Below are positions 53,532 to 64,000 of a stretch of 64,000 nt of DNA, one piece after another. Each line of letters starts with the position of its first letter. Position 1 is the first letter of the stretch. The notes under the pieces are model-generated. The model worked only from the letters and a program-made list of their open reading frames with translations, was not told the origin of the DNA and searched no databases. Origin of the DNA: Zygaena filipendulae (Eukaryota; Arthropoda; Insecta; Lepidoptera; Zygaenidae). The position numbers and the translations under genes are program-made. The stretch spans positions 193,501 to 257,500 of the forward strand of contig OU015662.1 in the NCBI GenBank assembly GCA_907165275.2. The letters run 5' to 3'.

Positions 53532-54839
53532 GTTCACTTCCTTTCATTTCACTCGACATTCATGAGTACATATCGTATCTCCCAAAGTCTCACTCCGTAT
53601 TACATGAGGGTATTTGGATAATCAGTTATTATCATAAAACCCACTAACCTTATGTATGGGAGATACGCTTTACCATTCACGTCGCTGGAACACTCCTGGC
53701 AGCGTGTGATTCTTCCTTGTGTCATTCCAAGGGGGGTGTCGCCCGTCACGAACGGTGCCGCCATCCTGTTTTTTTTTGTTCCAAAAACAAACACACAAAT
53801 TATTCGCTACCCAAAAGCAGTGACCATACCCAAAAGGTGTTGCCACCGCCAAAACAGTGTTTTACCCAACAAATTAAATTCATTTGTTGTTACTCACCGA
53901 CTTATTATTGGCAGCTCGCGTACACCGCGACAACCTCTTAATTGGCAGAGAGGCATGGTGACTAAGGCTCACACACGATCGTCTAATAAGTCTTTTAGCT
54001 CGAAACCGAGAAAATTCGGTGCAATCACAATACATACAACCTTTTTTGGGTGATAACTTGCTCAATGCCCATTCAAAAACAGAGAAAAATAATTAATTAA
54101 TTAAATGTAATACTAGTATAGCTCCCACCAGTTACATTCGCTTGATTTCGAGACTCCTTATGGTACTCTTCGTTCGGAATAAAAGTATCCTATATTACAT
54201 AGGAAGATAAGCGCTTTCTATGTAGTTATAAAGGGTTCCCCCTTGTGTTAAGAAATTCCCCCTTCAAACAACCCAATTTTTCTTCTATTAAATATAATAC
54301 TGCCATAGATTTTGATGATTCTTGAATTCCCTCGTTGGTAGTCCAAATATTATAAGTATGTACGTAGAAGCGAGAATCTGTCGTTCCTTCAGGAGGTTAA
54401 AACGGGGGAGCGGAAAGGGGGTGTTTAAGTTGAATGAATGTACCGAAAAATTTCCGTTTGATCTGTTGGTCGTATGTATAAATTTGCAAGGGCGATTATG
54501 TAGATTGTAGCAGTGGAACTGCGTTGCATTCGGTCGGTCAAGGACGTCGGTATCGCGTCGGTACTATACGTAAGTACTTACCTAGCTACTCGCCAGCGAG
54601 TCCTATTTGCCAGATCGATACTGACCTGCCACTACACCCACTGAGCAAATAATCACTACGTTTTAACTACACCTATACTTATAAGGCTTATGAACTGACC
54701 ATTTATTAAGCTCCTTTATGTTTTTAATTTTTTAATAAACATTCGTCTATTTTTTTTTTGTGGTCAAATTGCAATATCTGTCAAAGTGATTATTATTCAT
54801 TATTATCTTTGACATTTGTATCTACATCTATATACTTAT

Positions 54840-55314
54840 GATAAAACTGTAGAGAGGTCAATTCTGTACATTGAATATATATTCAAGATTAATATTGGAG
54901 GATGAATGGTGATCGATACTGATGCCAAAAATGCAATCAATAAATTTTTTGCCTGTCTGTCTGTCTGTATGTGCACGCATGGGTCAAAAACTACTGAAGG
55001 AATTTTAACCAAACTTGGTACGATAGTAGTCCATACTCCTGGGCAGGTTAAAGGCTATATAACATAACGCTAAGACACATAGGAGCTGAGCAGTGACGAT
55101 AAATTTGAAGCAAGTCGGATGAAAATGCGCTTTCGAGCTCTTATCCTCGCATACCTACGTTTACTCAATCACGCAAAAACGGCTGAGCGGATTTGGATGA
55201 AATTTGGCATGCACGTTGTTAGGGGTATAGAGAAGGACATAGAGTACTTTTTATCCCGGAATTACCGCGGGAACTCCGAAATTACCGCGGATGAAACCGC
55301 GGGGCACAGCTAGT
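54840..55314 (+). mobile_element. Long composite Helitron-like copy, forward
   Basis: About 475 bp. A distinctive left part ('aattctgtacattgaatata', 'gatgccaaaaatgcaatcaa') joins the standard right part ('ttggcatgcacgttgttagg' ... 'aaaccgcggggcacagctag'). It matches 57768-58275 in inverse orientation over nearly the whole length. Confidence 0.65.
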
Positions 55315-55319
55315 AAATT

Positions 55320-55532
55320 ATAATTGGATACACATCTTTATACATAAAAATTAATTGTAGTTCGTTTGTCTTGCTAAAATTCGAGAATGGACGGACCGAT
55401 TTGACCGTCCTTCTCTATACCCCTAACAACGTGCATGCCAAGTTTCATCCAAATCCGTTCTGCCGTTTTTGCGTGATTGAGTAACAAACATCCAAACATC
55501 CAAACTTTCACATTTATAATATTAGTAGCTCA
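55320..55532 (-). mobile_element. Helitron-like copy, reverse, with replaced end
   Basis: The right part is standard ('cccctaacaacgtgcatgcc' ... 'tttataatattagtag'). Instead of the CTAG hairpin end it has 'acacatctttatacataaaa', so it is recombined or truncated. Confidence 0.5.
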
Positions 55533-55842
55533 GAGTAATAAATATACTACGTACTTTAGTAGGAAGTAGGATAGGACTGATAGGTATTATCATTTCCATA
55601 CATTAGAAAATTAGAAAAATGTCACCTATACCTACTATATAATATTTCACATTTCTATAGGTACCTATCTACTTTATATTTTATAGGCTTTAGAGGGTCA
55701 CACAGCGCACTCACAGGTGGCACTGCTACTGAATTGTAAAATCGAATCAGCCATCAATAAATAAAATAAAATTCCAAACGCTCTGAACGTTTCATCACAT
55801 TTCCCAACGCTCGGTTCTATAATAACGGCAACGAATTTCTGT

Positions 55843-56060
55843 GGGGGGGGGGGGGGGGCGGTAACGAGGGGCGCCCGAGGGAGCGGACCCGGCGGTCGTG
55901 TCCCGACATTGACCTGCAGCGCTGCAGCCTGCACAGGTGCGTCATTCAATTTGCGAAGGACTAGTGCCCGCCGCGCCGCGCCGCCCCCCCCGCGCCGGCG
56001 TCCTGGCTCCTGGGCCGAGCTTCCGCGCCGCCCCGGGCGCACTGCGTACATCTGGCTGCC
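55843..56060. other. Poly-G tract and GC-rich patch
   Basis: Sixteen consecutive G (55843-55858) begin a strongly CpG-rich stretch with 'cgccgcgccgcgccgccccc' near 55970. The composition contrasts with the AT-rich surroundings. It could be a CpG-rich promoter or exon of an unrecognised gene, or foreign low-complexity DNA. The - strand open frame here gives only Arg/Pro/Gly-rich sequence. Confidence 0.4.
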
Positions 56061-56246
56061 GTATCGCAAACGATAATCAATTTTAGAAGCTTCCTCTTGA
56101 AATTGAAAAATGAACAGCAGAAAAACTCATAAATAAATTCTAAGAAAGAATTTGCGCATAAAATTCTCTTTATTACCCTTTTATGGCCCAAAGTTCAAAC
56201 GTCCTTTTAAAGTTTCTTGTGTGAAATGAAATTGATATATTTTAAA

Positions 56247-58275
56247 ACTAGCTGTCCCCCGCGGTTTCACCCGCGGTAATTGTGGGATTCCCGCGGGAAT
56301 TCCAGGATAAAAATTACCCTGTTTCCTCTGTACCAGTGACAATGTTTATGCAAAATGTAATGATGATCGGTCCATCCGTTCACGCGTGATGCCGTGACCA
56401 AGGGAAATAGGGATTCTGCATTTTTATTTAATAGATAGCTAGGTACTTATCTAAGCAATGTAATCTTATAATTAAACTGAAATGTATTTAATTTAGACGC
56501 CTAGTATTTTAATTACTAGTGAAACGTAGTATTGTGGTGTTGCAACACCTGTAATTTTAAGGCCACTGCAATATACTACATCTACTGCCACCATTTATAG
56601 AGTTTATCAGCGACACTTCAATATCCTCATGGTTTTGTACCCCGCTAGCTAGCTTACCACTAACAATAAAAAACTGTTTAATGATTATCTTTTATTATGA
56701 TACGAAGGCGAGGAGTGCTTCTATGAGCCATCAGGCGGTGACGGAATAACTTGAATCATTTTTATAGATCCATTTACGGTACTATTTACGATCTAAGATA
56801 GAACCTTCTCATTCGCAACATATGGCCGGAGCGGCCCACCCTTCGCACTAACCTGAATATAGCATGAACTTCTTGAACTGAAATTTCAAGAGGAAGCTTC
56901 TAAAAAGGATATTGCACTAGATTTGCAGCTGTACGACTCATCATATTCAGTACTAACTATATATATATATATATATATATAACTATGTATAGTATTTACA
57001 CTAGCTGTTCCCCGCGGTTTCACCCGCGTTAATTTTCGAAGTTCCCGCGGGAATTGCGGTTTAAAATGTACCCTATCCCTATGTCCTATTTTGTACCCCT
57101 GATGACGTAGGTATATGTACATGATCTGATGAGTAGGTCTACCCGCTAATTAAGTTTCCGGGTTCAATTCCCTGTGGGGGTTGAATTTGTATGATTAACT
57201 TGCGTTCCACTTTACTATAGTCTGGGGGTGTTTATATATTAAATACTAGCTGTGCCCCGCGGTTTCACCCATGTGAGAGGAACCTTTGCGGACACAGGCC
57301 GAACAACCCGCCAAAGTTTCGTCACAATCGGACCAATGGTTTCGAAACTAACAGACATACAAACATTCATTTTTATTCATAAAGGTCTGACTGAATTATT
57401 TTATTTTATTTTTTTGTTGCAGTAACGATTAGGTATATTTAGTTGAAATTCTTTATTTTTTTTTTATTTAAAAACTAGCTGTGCCACGCGGTTTCACCAG
57501 CGTGAAAGGTTTTTATTCAACAACTTTTTTTCCCGACATCCGATTTCAATTAAACAAAGCCTACACGTAGCTCCAGGCTAAGCTTAATCTACCTGTGAAA
57601 ACCGCATGACAATCCGTTCAGTAGTTGTAGAGATTATCGCGAACAGACAGACAGACAGACAGAAAAGAATTTTAAAAACTTTTTTGTGCTTGATTACTCT
57701 TTTTATCACCCCTCTCAATTTTAGGTAAAAATATTCAATGTACCTACAGAATCGCGGATTCTACTTTACTAGCTGTGCCCCGCGGTTTCACCCGCGGTAA
57801 TTTTTTAGTTCCTGCGGGAATTCCGAGATAAAAGTACCCTATGTCCTTCTCTGTACCCCTGACAACGTGCATGCCAAATTTCATCCAAATCCGTTCAGCC
57901 GTTTTTGCGTGATTGAATAAACAAACGCATGCGAGGATAAGAGCTCGAAAGCGCATTTTCATCCGACTTGCTTCAAATTTATCGTCACTGCTCAGCTCCT
58001 ATGTGTCTTAGCGTTATGTTATATAGCCTATAACCTGCCCAGGAGTATGGACTACAATCGTACCAAGTTTGGTTAAATTCCCTTGAGTAGTTTTTGACCC
58101 ATGCGTGCACATACAGACAGACATACAGACAGACCGACAGACAGACAGACAGACAAAAAATTTACTGATTGCATTTTTGGCATCAGTACCGATCACCATT
58201 CATCCTCCAATATTAATTTTGAATATATATTTAATGTACAGAATTGAAGTCTCTACAGTTTTATTATAAGTATAG
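56247..58275 (-). mobile_element. Cluster of five Helitron-like copies, all reverse
   Basis: Copies begin with the CTAG-hairpin side at about 56249, 57001, 57246, 57475 and 57769 ('ctagctgtgccccgcggttt' and variants). The fourth is the long GAGAGGGG variant also seen at 31228. The last (57769-58275) is the inverse of 54840-55314. The same orientation and the end-to-end placement of the last two fit repeated insertion near an existing copy. A SINE-like head is at 57125-57200. Confidence 0.65.
56958..56980. repeat. (TA)n microsatellite
   Basis: Twenty-three bases of uninterrupted alternating T and A. Confidence 0.9.
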
Positions 58276-61100
58276 ATTAATGCTCACAAGGACAACATAA
58301 AAAGAAAATTATGTTGACGTTAATGGTTCTAAGCATTTCATCGAGCAGCGACGGACCCTTGATTGCTTCTCTCCCGTTCGAATGAAGATTGATTGATTTA
58401 TTTTTATCGCCACCGGGAGGTGCCTATAGGAAATACATTGGGCGAACTTTTACTCGGGTCAGGTGAACCGCAGCTCGGAGGTCGTTAATTGAGATTGAGT
58501 ACTTTTGAAACAGCTTTAGAGGGTTCGACGAGAGTTGGTTTTGGCTTTACTCGTGAATAAACATTTTTGAACGCCGCGACACTTCCCCCGCCCCGCAAAT
58601 TTCTTGCCTATACCTCGCCTGTCACCTTACCTTGCCACTTGGAGGTCAGTGGTTAATGATTGAAGGCCGGTAAACTGACCTATTTCGTCTACAATAACTG
58701 CGATTGTAAGTCTCAGATCTGAGGGACTGATCTAAGCCGTAAGACGGTCTAAGTTGTAAGTTGTAACCTATTTCGTCGGTGAAGGTGATTTGCAAAGAGA
58801 AAAATATGTATACAAAGTAGACGTGCTCTACAAACTTAGGTTGGTTGGATGGTAATAGCGCTGGGCATTCATAGTCGACGATTTATCGGCGGAAGAAGGC
58901 AACCGGGAGCGAAGTGGTGTTTTATACGAGGGGAGATGCGGCCGCGGCGGGCATCATTGCGAGGAAACCTCCCCTGCACCGAGATACGGCGCCGACCCGT
59001 AACTTAAAGTTTATAAGTAAACTAACGGCATACATTACGTCTTATAAAAAGATTTTCTTTTTGTGTTTATTAGAAAAGTGGCGATGTAAAGAGATGTTGT
59101 TATAGTCGATTGGTAAACAGGCGATGGAGCGGTATGGTACTTTACATGAAACGATGTGGTTCGAGTTTCGTTGAACGACCGAATTGCGAATTTATTGTTT
59201 CGACGCTGTTATCTTTCTGGTTTTATTGATCCTTCCGCATTTATTGCGGTACAATTGTTAAATTCGAATTGCTTCCGGTTCTTTGAATTGTAAATGATGG
59301 ATTTTGCTGAAACATTGGCTAGAGAGGTACCTACCAGAAGATATTAGAAATTTTGTTTGAGACTATAGTAGAATTTACAACGAAGCTTCCTTTTCAGACA
59401 GCTAACTAACCATGTCAACATCACCCTTATTTATGTACAATTGTGATATTAAGCGGCTGTTTCTTTCTTTGAATTAAATATGTATTTTTATGATTTCAAT
59501 AGGCTATAATATGACTAAATTTGTGTTTTTAGTCCACAAGAGTAGAAAAAAGCATACCTACACAAAATTTAGGATATCTAACTTTCGTTCAAGGCAAAGT
59601 GGTTTTTGTGATATCGCCTGCGTTCTGACTTAAAATTACTGTCGTTAATTTTTGACTAGTTAAAAAATAACACGATAGTATATGGTATAGAAACATAATC
59701 TGCATTGTGGTGTCGGGTGTTACGACGGTATACTCGACGAACAGGAGCAAAATATACCTAACACTGCGGTAAGAAGCCGGGAAGTACAGTTTTGTAGGTG
59801 GCAAAGACGGTATACGGAGTATAGTTCCGGATCGATGGGGGTCGGGATGTACCTACGCTGCATGCAGCGCTCGTGTGGAGCACAGTCCACAGAGACATTA
59901 TTATAATATCAAATAGAGAGATTCCGTAGCATACCGCGGCCTTTCTCAATACTTTCTTTGGTGGCATCTCAAGTATACCATAATTTTCCACAATATACGC
60001 AAAGCCGTAAATTTTGAAAACAGTAACTAAGTAAAAACGTAACCAAATTTGCGTTCAATACATTTCGTTACGTTATTGAATGTTTTGTGTACAAATATCA
60101 CCCGGTGACATTATAGTTTTCCTTTGTTTCCATACTAAACTGAGTTGATTCTATCTGTTCTGTGGTGTGGAGAGCCCTCGGGCGCTGGCGGCGCGCGCCC
60201 CACACGGCACACCACCGGGCGCGACTGCAAGCGGACAGGTAGATATCGACAGGCGTGTGTGGGTTAAAAAACTGGTCGTCCGGGTCAAATCTCGAAGGAC
60301 CATTCCCACAAGGTGAAGGCTATTTGTGTCTTTTGTTGATTTAACCTTGAATAATTGAATAATTATGAATGCCAGACACCGCCGGCTAAGATACTATCAT
60401 GATGAATATTCATGATTCATGAGTTTCATGGCAAAAATACTAATATGGAACTAAGGGTCAAGTCCCTTGCAGTATTTGCGGGTTGCACGTTAGAGTCGTA
60501 CGGGGTAACTGAGCGTGTTAATTACTATCCTATGTGACTCTACTGATAGAGTCTAGTATAAGTTAGGTGTCAGGATAATATATAGAATAAAATAAAATAA
60601 CAAGATGGCCTTATAACATTTGACATTCATTTATTCAACTGGATGGTTCCTGGTCTATAAAATACTACCACCGCTTCGGAAGGTGTTATGGCTATGTAGA
60701 AGAAGCGGCGGAAGAAACTCCATAGCAACACCACTGTCTTAAATTACAACCATAATTCACACGTCATTAATATTCGTATCTAGTAAACAAATCTAATCCA
60801 AGTAAGTGTTCAATTTTAAATATTATCATGAAACAAGAGCAGTAGTATGATCAAGTTATTTGGTTATTAATTCGTTACATATGTACATACATTACATGAA
60901 TACAATAACTTTTATAATAACAATACTTAACTTGGTATCACTGGAGAAAGCCGTGGTTTCACTGATCTCACTTTCACAGGGTAGGACCGACTGTCCAACA
61001 CAAAGAGAAAAATAACTGACCCTCCACTGTTCGGATGGACCTTTTATACTTGAGATATCCCGCCATTCTATACAACATTAGTGAATTTTCCAGTGTCTCC

Positions 61101-61130
61101 GATTGGCTGATTGTAAGTCAGCCAATCAGC
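61101..61130. promoter_or_regulatory. Palindromic CCAAT-box pair
   Basis: 'gattggctga' and 'tcagccaatc' form a perfect 10-bp inverted repeat with a 7-nt centre, giving a CCAAT box on each strand. It could be a regulatory part of a retrotransposon LTR; the assignment is speculative. Confidence 0.3.
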
Positions 61131-61711
61131 GATGTGGTAACATTCGGCGGGAGACTCAAATTTCGGTGGAAGGATCAAATACTCCTCTCTTAGACATTAG
61201 AACACAATAATATTATTACTAATATATAAACTTCAATAATCTTATTATATAATTATACAATGTAATGATAATTTACTAATTGTTTGCAGTAATTACATAC
61301 CAATTGTCGATTTTAAACAATAACAGTGTATTATCCTCAACCAATCAGAGATATCGCGCCACCAGCTAATTATTTAGTGTGGAGTCAAATGCAATACTCT
61401 TTATTATTATGATCAAATAATATTGCGATATTAGCTAACGCTAATACTCTATTTTGCCATGTAATAATCATTTATTAATTACTAACTATTTATATAATAA
61501 ATATATCCAATGTCGACGTTGTTTGAAAATCAACGACAAAACCTAAGTATATTCTAAATTACAAGTTTTTGTTGCTGTTTCTGAATCTACCTCATAATAT
61601 CGATTCATTTAGAAAGGTTTTGTGTCTACCTCATTACTTTACTATCCCATGTAGGTATAAAGTAGTATCTTTTTATCCATAACCCTAACACGGCCATACT
61701 GACAAGGCTTC

Positions 61712-62466
61712 GTCCTCGAAGCCTACTCTCAATTTGGCCATAAGGATTTGCAATATGGCTATTAAACGCTCTTTTCGAAGCCTACATAAAGATTTACAAT
61801 ATGGCTAGTAAACGCTCTTTTCGAAGCCTACATAAAGATTTACAATATGGCTAGTAAACGCTCTTTTCGAAGCCTACATAAAGATTTACAATATGGCTAG
61901 TAAACGCTCTTTTCGAAGCCTACATAAAGATTTACAATATGGCTAGTAAACGCTCTTTTCGAAGCCTACATAAAGATTTACAATATGGCTAGTAAACGCT
62001 CTTTTCGAAGCCTACATAAAGATTTACAATATGGCTAGTAAACGCTCTTTTCGAAGCCTACATAAAGATTTACAATATGGCTAGTAAACGCTCTTTTCGA
62101 AGCCTACATAAAGATTTACAATATGGCTAGTAAACGCTCTTTTCGAAGCCTACATAAAGATTTACAATATGGCTAGTAAACGCTCTTTTCGAAGCCTACA
62201 TAAAGATTTACAATATGGCTAGTAAACGCTCTTTTCGAAGCCTACATAAAGATTTACAATATGGCTAGTAAACGCTCTTTTCGAAGCCTACATAAAGATT
62301 TACAATATGGCTAGTAAACGCTCTTTTCGAAGCCTACATAAAGATTTACAATATGGCTAGTAAACGCTCTTTTCGGAACTTACATAAGAATTAGCAATAT
62401 GGCTAGTAAACGCTCTTTTCGTAGGCTACATAAGATTTTACAGTATGGCTAGTAAACGCTCTTTTC
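61712..62466. repeat. 46-bp tandem array, 16 units
   Basis: 'atggct' occurs exactly every 46 bp from 61755 to 62445 (16 occurrences, no indel). Units from about 61801 to 62353 look identical; the first and last two or three are diverged. Each unit carries 'caatatggctagtaaacgct' and 'cttttcgaagcctacataaa'. The right edge runs into a pyrimidine tract (62459-62482). It lies 480 bp from the retrotransposon integrase stop, and no LTR boundary was resolved. Confidence 0.9.
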
Positions 62467-62950
62467 TTTTTCTCTTTTTTTTTTGTCAAAGTCAGTAAAT
62501 AATAGACAAGGTGACTAAATTCCAGTTTGGTCTGTAAAGTGTGTAATAAATCGGTGATGATTAAATAAGTAATTAAAATTAACGCATTTCGCTAAACAAA
62601 ACAAAAATTAAAGAAATAATTGTGACGATATTTCACGCTAAAAGTCACGTGACGCCATGATTCGGTACCGTTTACATAGGTTTATGACGCCATGAGACCT
62701 GATTAAACAAATGACAAGTGACGGGTTAAAATATAACCTGAGTTTCCTACTCAGTCACCATGCCTTTAGTAAAGTAGTAATCAAGTTGTCATGTCAATTT
62801 ATCCATTTATTTTCAACTAATGTTTTCATCTCATTAAAATCTTCAGAACATAATGATTTTAATACATAAAAAGATTCAGAAATGAAAGTACAACACAAAA
62901 GAAAAAAATAATAATAATCACATAACAATATATTCCGACTTGGAAAAGAA

Positions 62951-64000
62951 TCATTGGTTAATGGCATTTTCGATAGCAATGTTTTCCTCTACCCATTCAC
63001 CCGGCCACATACGTAATTTTTCTTTTGCGATAGTTATATTTCTTAGACGACCTTCATTTTTTAATGCATAGCGATCATTAGAAAGTACTGCGACAATTTC
63101 GTACGGTCCTTTATATTTTGGTTTTAGTTTATCATTACGCCTATGATCCTGACTTACGTAAACTAAATCACCTATATTATAATTTTTGTTATCTCGTCTT
63201 AGTGAATCAAAACGTAATTTGAATTTTAGTGAAATTTGTTCTAATCGTTGTTTAGCAAGTTCACGATCAGTTTGTACATTAATATTAGGTACTAAGCTAT
63301 TGCTATCGGGAATCTCATTTAATCGGGCTTGAACACATGGGATATTTGCTTCTACGCCAATTAATAATCGCAAAGGTGAAAATCCGGTAGACTTTTGAAC
63401 TGTAGTGTTTATTGACTGCTGTACCTTCCACAAAGCGTTCGGCCAATCTGACAGCTCACCACACGTGGTACGCAACATATTGGCTACTGTTGAAACATAT
63501 CTTTCTACTTGCCCGTTGCCCCTGGGCGTACCGGTAGCTATCATGTGGTGCTCGATATTTAATTCTCTAAACAAGGCTCGAATCTGACTAGAATTAAAAT
63601 TACTTCCACGGTCCGTGACGACCAATGAAGGGGTACCAAATAGCGTGATAGTTTCTTTGAGGATGGGAATCAGTTCAGTAGCGTTTAAACTTTTGAGTGG
63701 TTTCAGCAAACAAAATTTAGTGAACCCGTCAACTATTAACAATAAATGTCTATAACCTTCGTTGGTTATAGTAAACGGTCCAGTGCAATCCAAATGTAGC
63801 GTGTGAAATGGGATGGCAGTTTTATTTATAGGATGCAACAACCCTTGTTTAGGACCGGAATGTCCTTTTCTCTCAACGCATATCAAGCAGTGAAATATAT
63901 ATTTTTTGATAAAAGTCGCCATCTTAGGAAACCAAAAATATTGTTGCAGTTTTTGTAGTACTTTATCGAACCCCACATGACAGTTTTCATCGTGGAAAAG
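62951..64000 (-). CDS. Integrase end of a Ty3/gypsy-type LTR retrotransposon, partial
   Basis: C-terminal part of a pol polyprotein; integrase joins retroelement DNA to the genome. The frame is open from the window edge to the stop at 62951 (about 349 residues), with no break. Visible features: an HHCC zinc module (His pair at the very edge, then Cys-x2-Cys in FHCLIC), the catalytic core D-D-E (Asp in HLDCTGP, Asp in VTDRGSNF, Glu in GNGQVERY, with 35 residues between the second Asp and the Glu), and a GPY/F-type module (KYKGPYEI) near the end. Reverse transcriptase, RNase H, protease and gag lie beyond the window. No envelope-like frame was seen downstream, but the downstream limit is undefined. 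The intact frame suggests a fairly young insertion. Confidence 0.9.
   Translation of the reverse strand, partial: LFHDENCHVGFDKVLQKLQQYFWFPKMATFIKKYIFHCLICVERKGHSGPKQGLLHPINKTAIPFHTLHLDCTGPFTITNEGYRHLLLIVDGFTKFCLLKPLKSLNATELIPILKETITLFGTPSLVVTDRGSNFNSSQIRALFRELNIEHHMIATGTPRGNGQVERYVSTVANMLRTTCGELSDWPNALWKVQQSINTTVQKSTGFSPLRLLIGVEANIPCVQARLNEIPDSNSLVPNINVQTDRELAKQRLEQISLKFKLRFDSLRRDNKNYNIGDLVYVSQDHRRNDKLKPKYKGPYEIVAVLSNDRYALKNEGRLRNITIAKEKLRMWPGEWVEENIAIENAINQ

Larger units (their letters stand above)
51669..62950. other. Gene-free, repeat-rich interval right of TTC7
   Basis: No gene recognised in 11 kb. Contents: the TTC7 5' flank, an AACCGACTTCC tail fragment (52300-52470), a small CpG-rich patch (about 52850-52930), a direct repeat with 120-bp period (53351-53531), an open but unrecognised stretch near 53600-54060, nested Helitron-like copies (54840-58275), a poly-G/GC-rich patch (55843-56060), further small GC-rich patches near 58920 and 60180, a CCAAT palindrome (61101-61130) and the 46-bp array (61712-62466). 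Confidence 0.55.

Noticed and set aside
53600..54065. Open frames on both strands (about 60-130 aa) near 53.6-54.1 kb
   Set aside because: No recognisable domain, no splice context and low complexity at the ends. I could not support a gene.
55698..56069. 123-residue open frame on the - strand across the GC-rich patch
   Set aside because: The Arg/Gly/Pro-rich run through the poly-G tract is compositional. No domain or splice support.
61712..62466. CRISPR-like array
   Set aside because: Units are contiguous 46-bp tandem copies without variable spacers, in a eukaryotic genome; it is a satellite-type array.
60560..62790. Complete LTR of the gypsy-type element
   Set aside because: TG...CA ends and a polypurine tract could be proposed in several places, but no second LTR is in the window to test them.
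62794..62979. Small - strand open frame downstream of the integrase as an envelope-like gene
   Set aside because: 61 residues, AT-rich and overlapping the integrase end. Nothing in it supports an envelope protein.

Overview
This window reads as nuclear DNA of a moth or butterfly (Lepidoptera). It has AT-rich intergenic DNA, short intron-rich genes with GT-AG junctions, a heavy load of small non-autonomous transposons, and many copies of the lepidopteran Helitron-like repeat that ends in a GC hairpin plus CTAG. No prokaryotic gene organisation is present. The species cannot be named from sequence alone.

Left half (1-35 kb): three paralogous SLC22-type organic cation/carnitine transporter-like genes. 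Gene A (+ strand, 1405-9070) enters without its first exons and has a LINE fragment and a mariner deletion derivative in its last intron. Gene B (- strand, 10251-17801, 7 exons, 623 aa) is convergent with A. Gene C (- strand, 20295-35110) is in tandem with B. I placed all splice junctions by hand. Phases agree, and most intron positions are shared by the paralogs. Gene C carries two candidate first exons and two candidate TM10-11 exons, each pair in matching phase, so up to four isoforms of 546-557 aa are possible. This is the most interesting coding architecture in the window.

Middle (35-43 kb): no gene recognised. It holds a very long palindrome (37.5-38.2 kb), MITEs and a decayed zinc-knuckle gag-like fragment.

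Right-centre (42974-51668, - strand): a 15-exon TTC7 orthologue, the TPR scaffold of the plasma-membrane PI4-kinase III alpha complex. It is GC-rich at its 3' end, has intronic minisatellites, and has a tandem repeat that reiterates its own stop-codon sequence. One TPR exon seems to be missing.

Right end (51.7-64 kb): mostly repeats, namely nested Helitron-like copies, an inverted pair 2.5 kb apart and a GC-rich patch. It ends with an indel-free 46-bp tandem array (16 units) next to the integrase end of a Ty3/gypsy-type LTR retrotransposon that runs off the window edge. All identities come from reading translated sequence; no alignment or database search was run.
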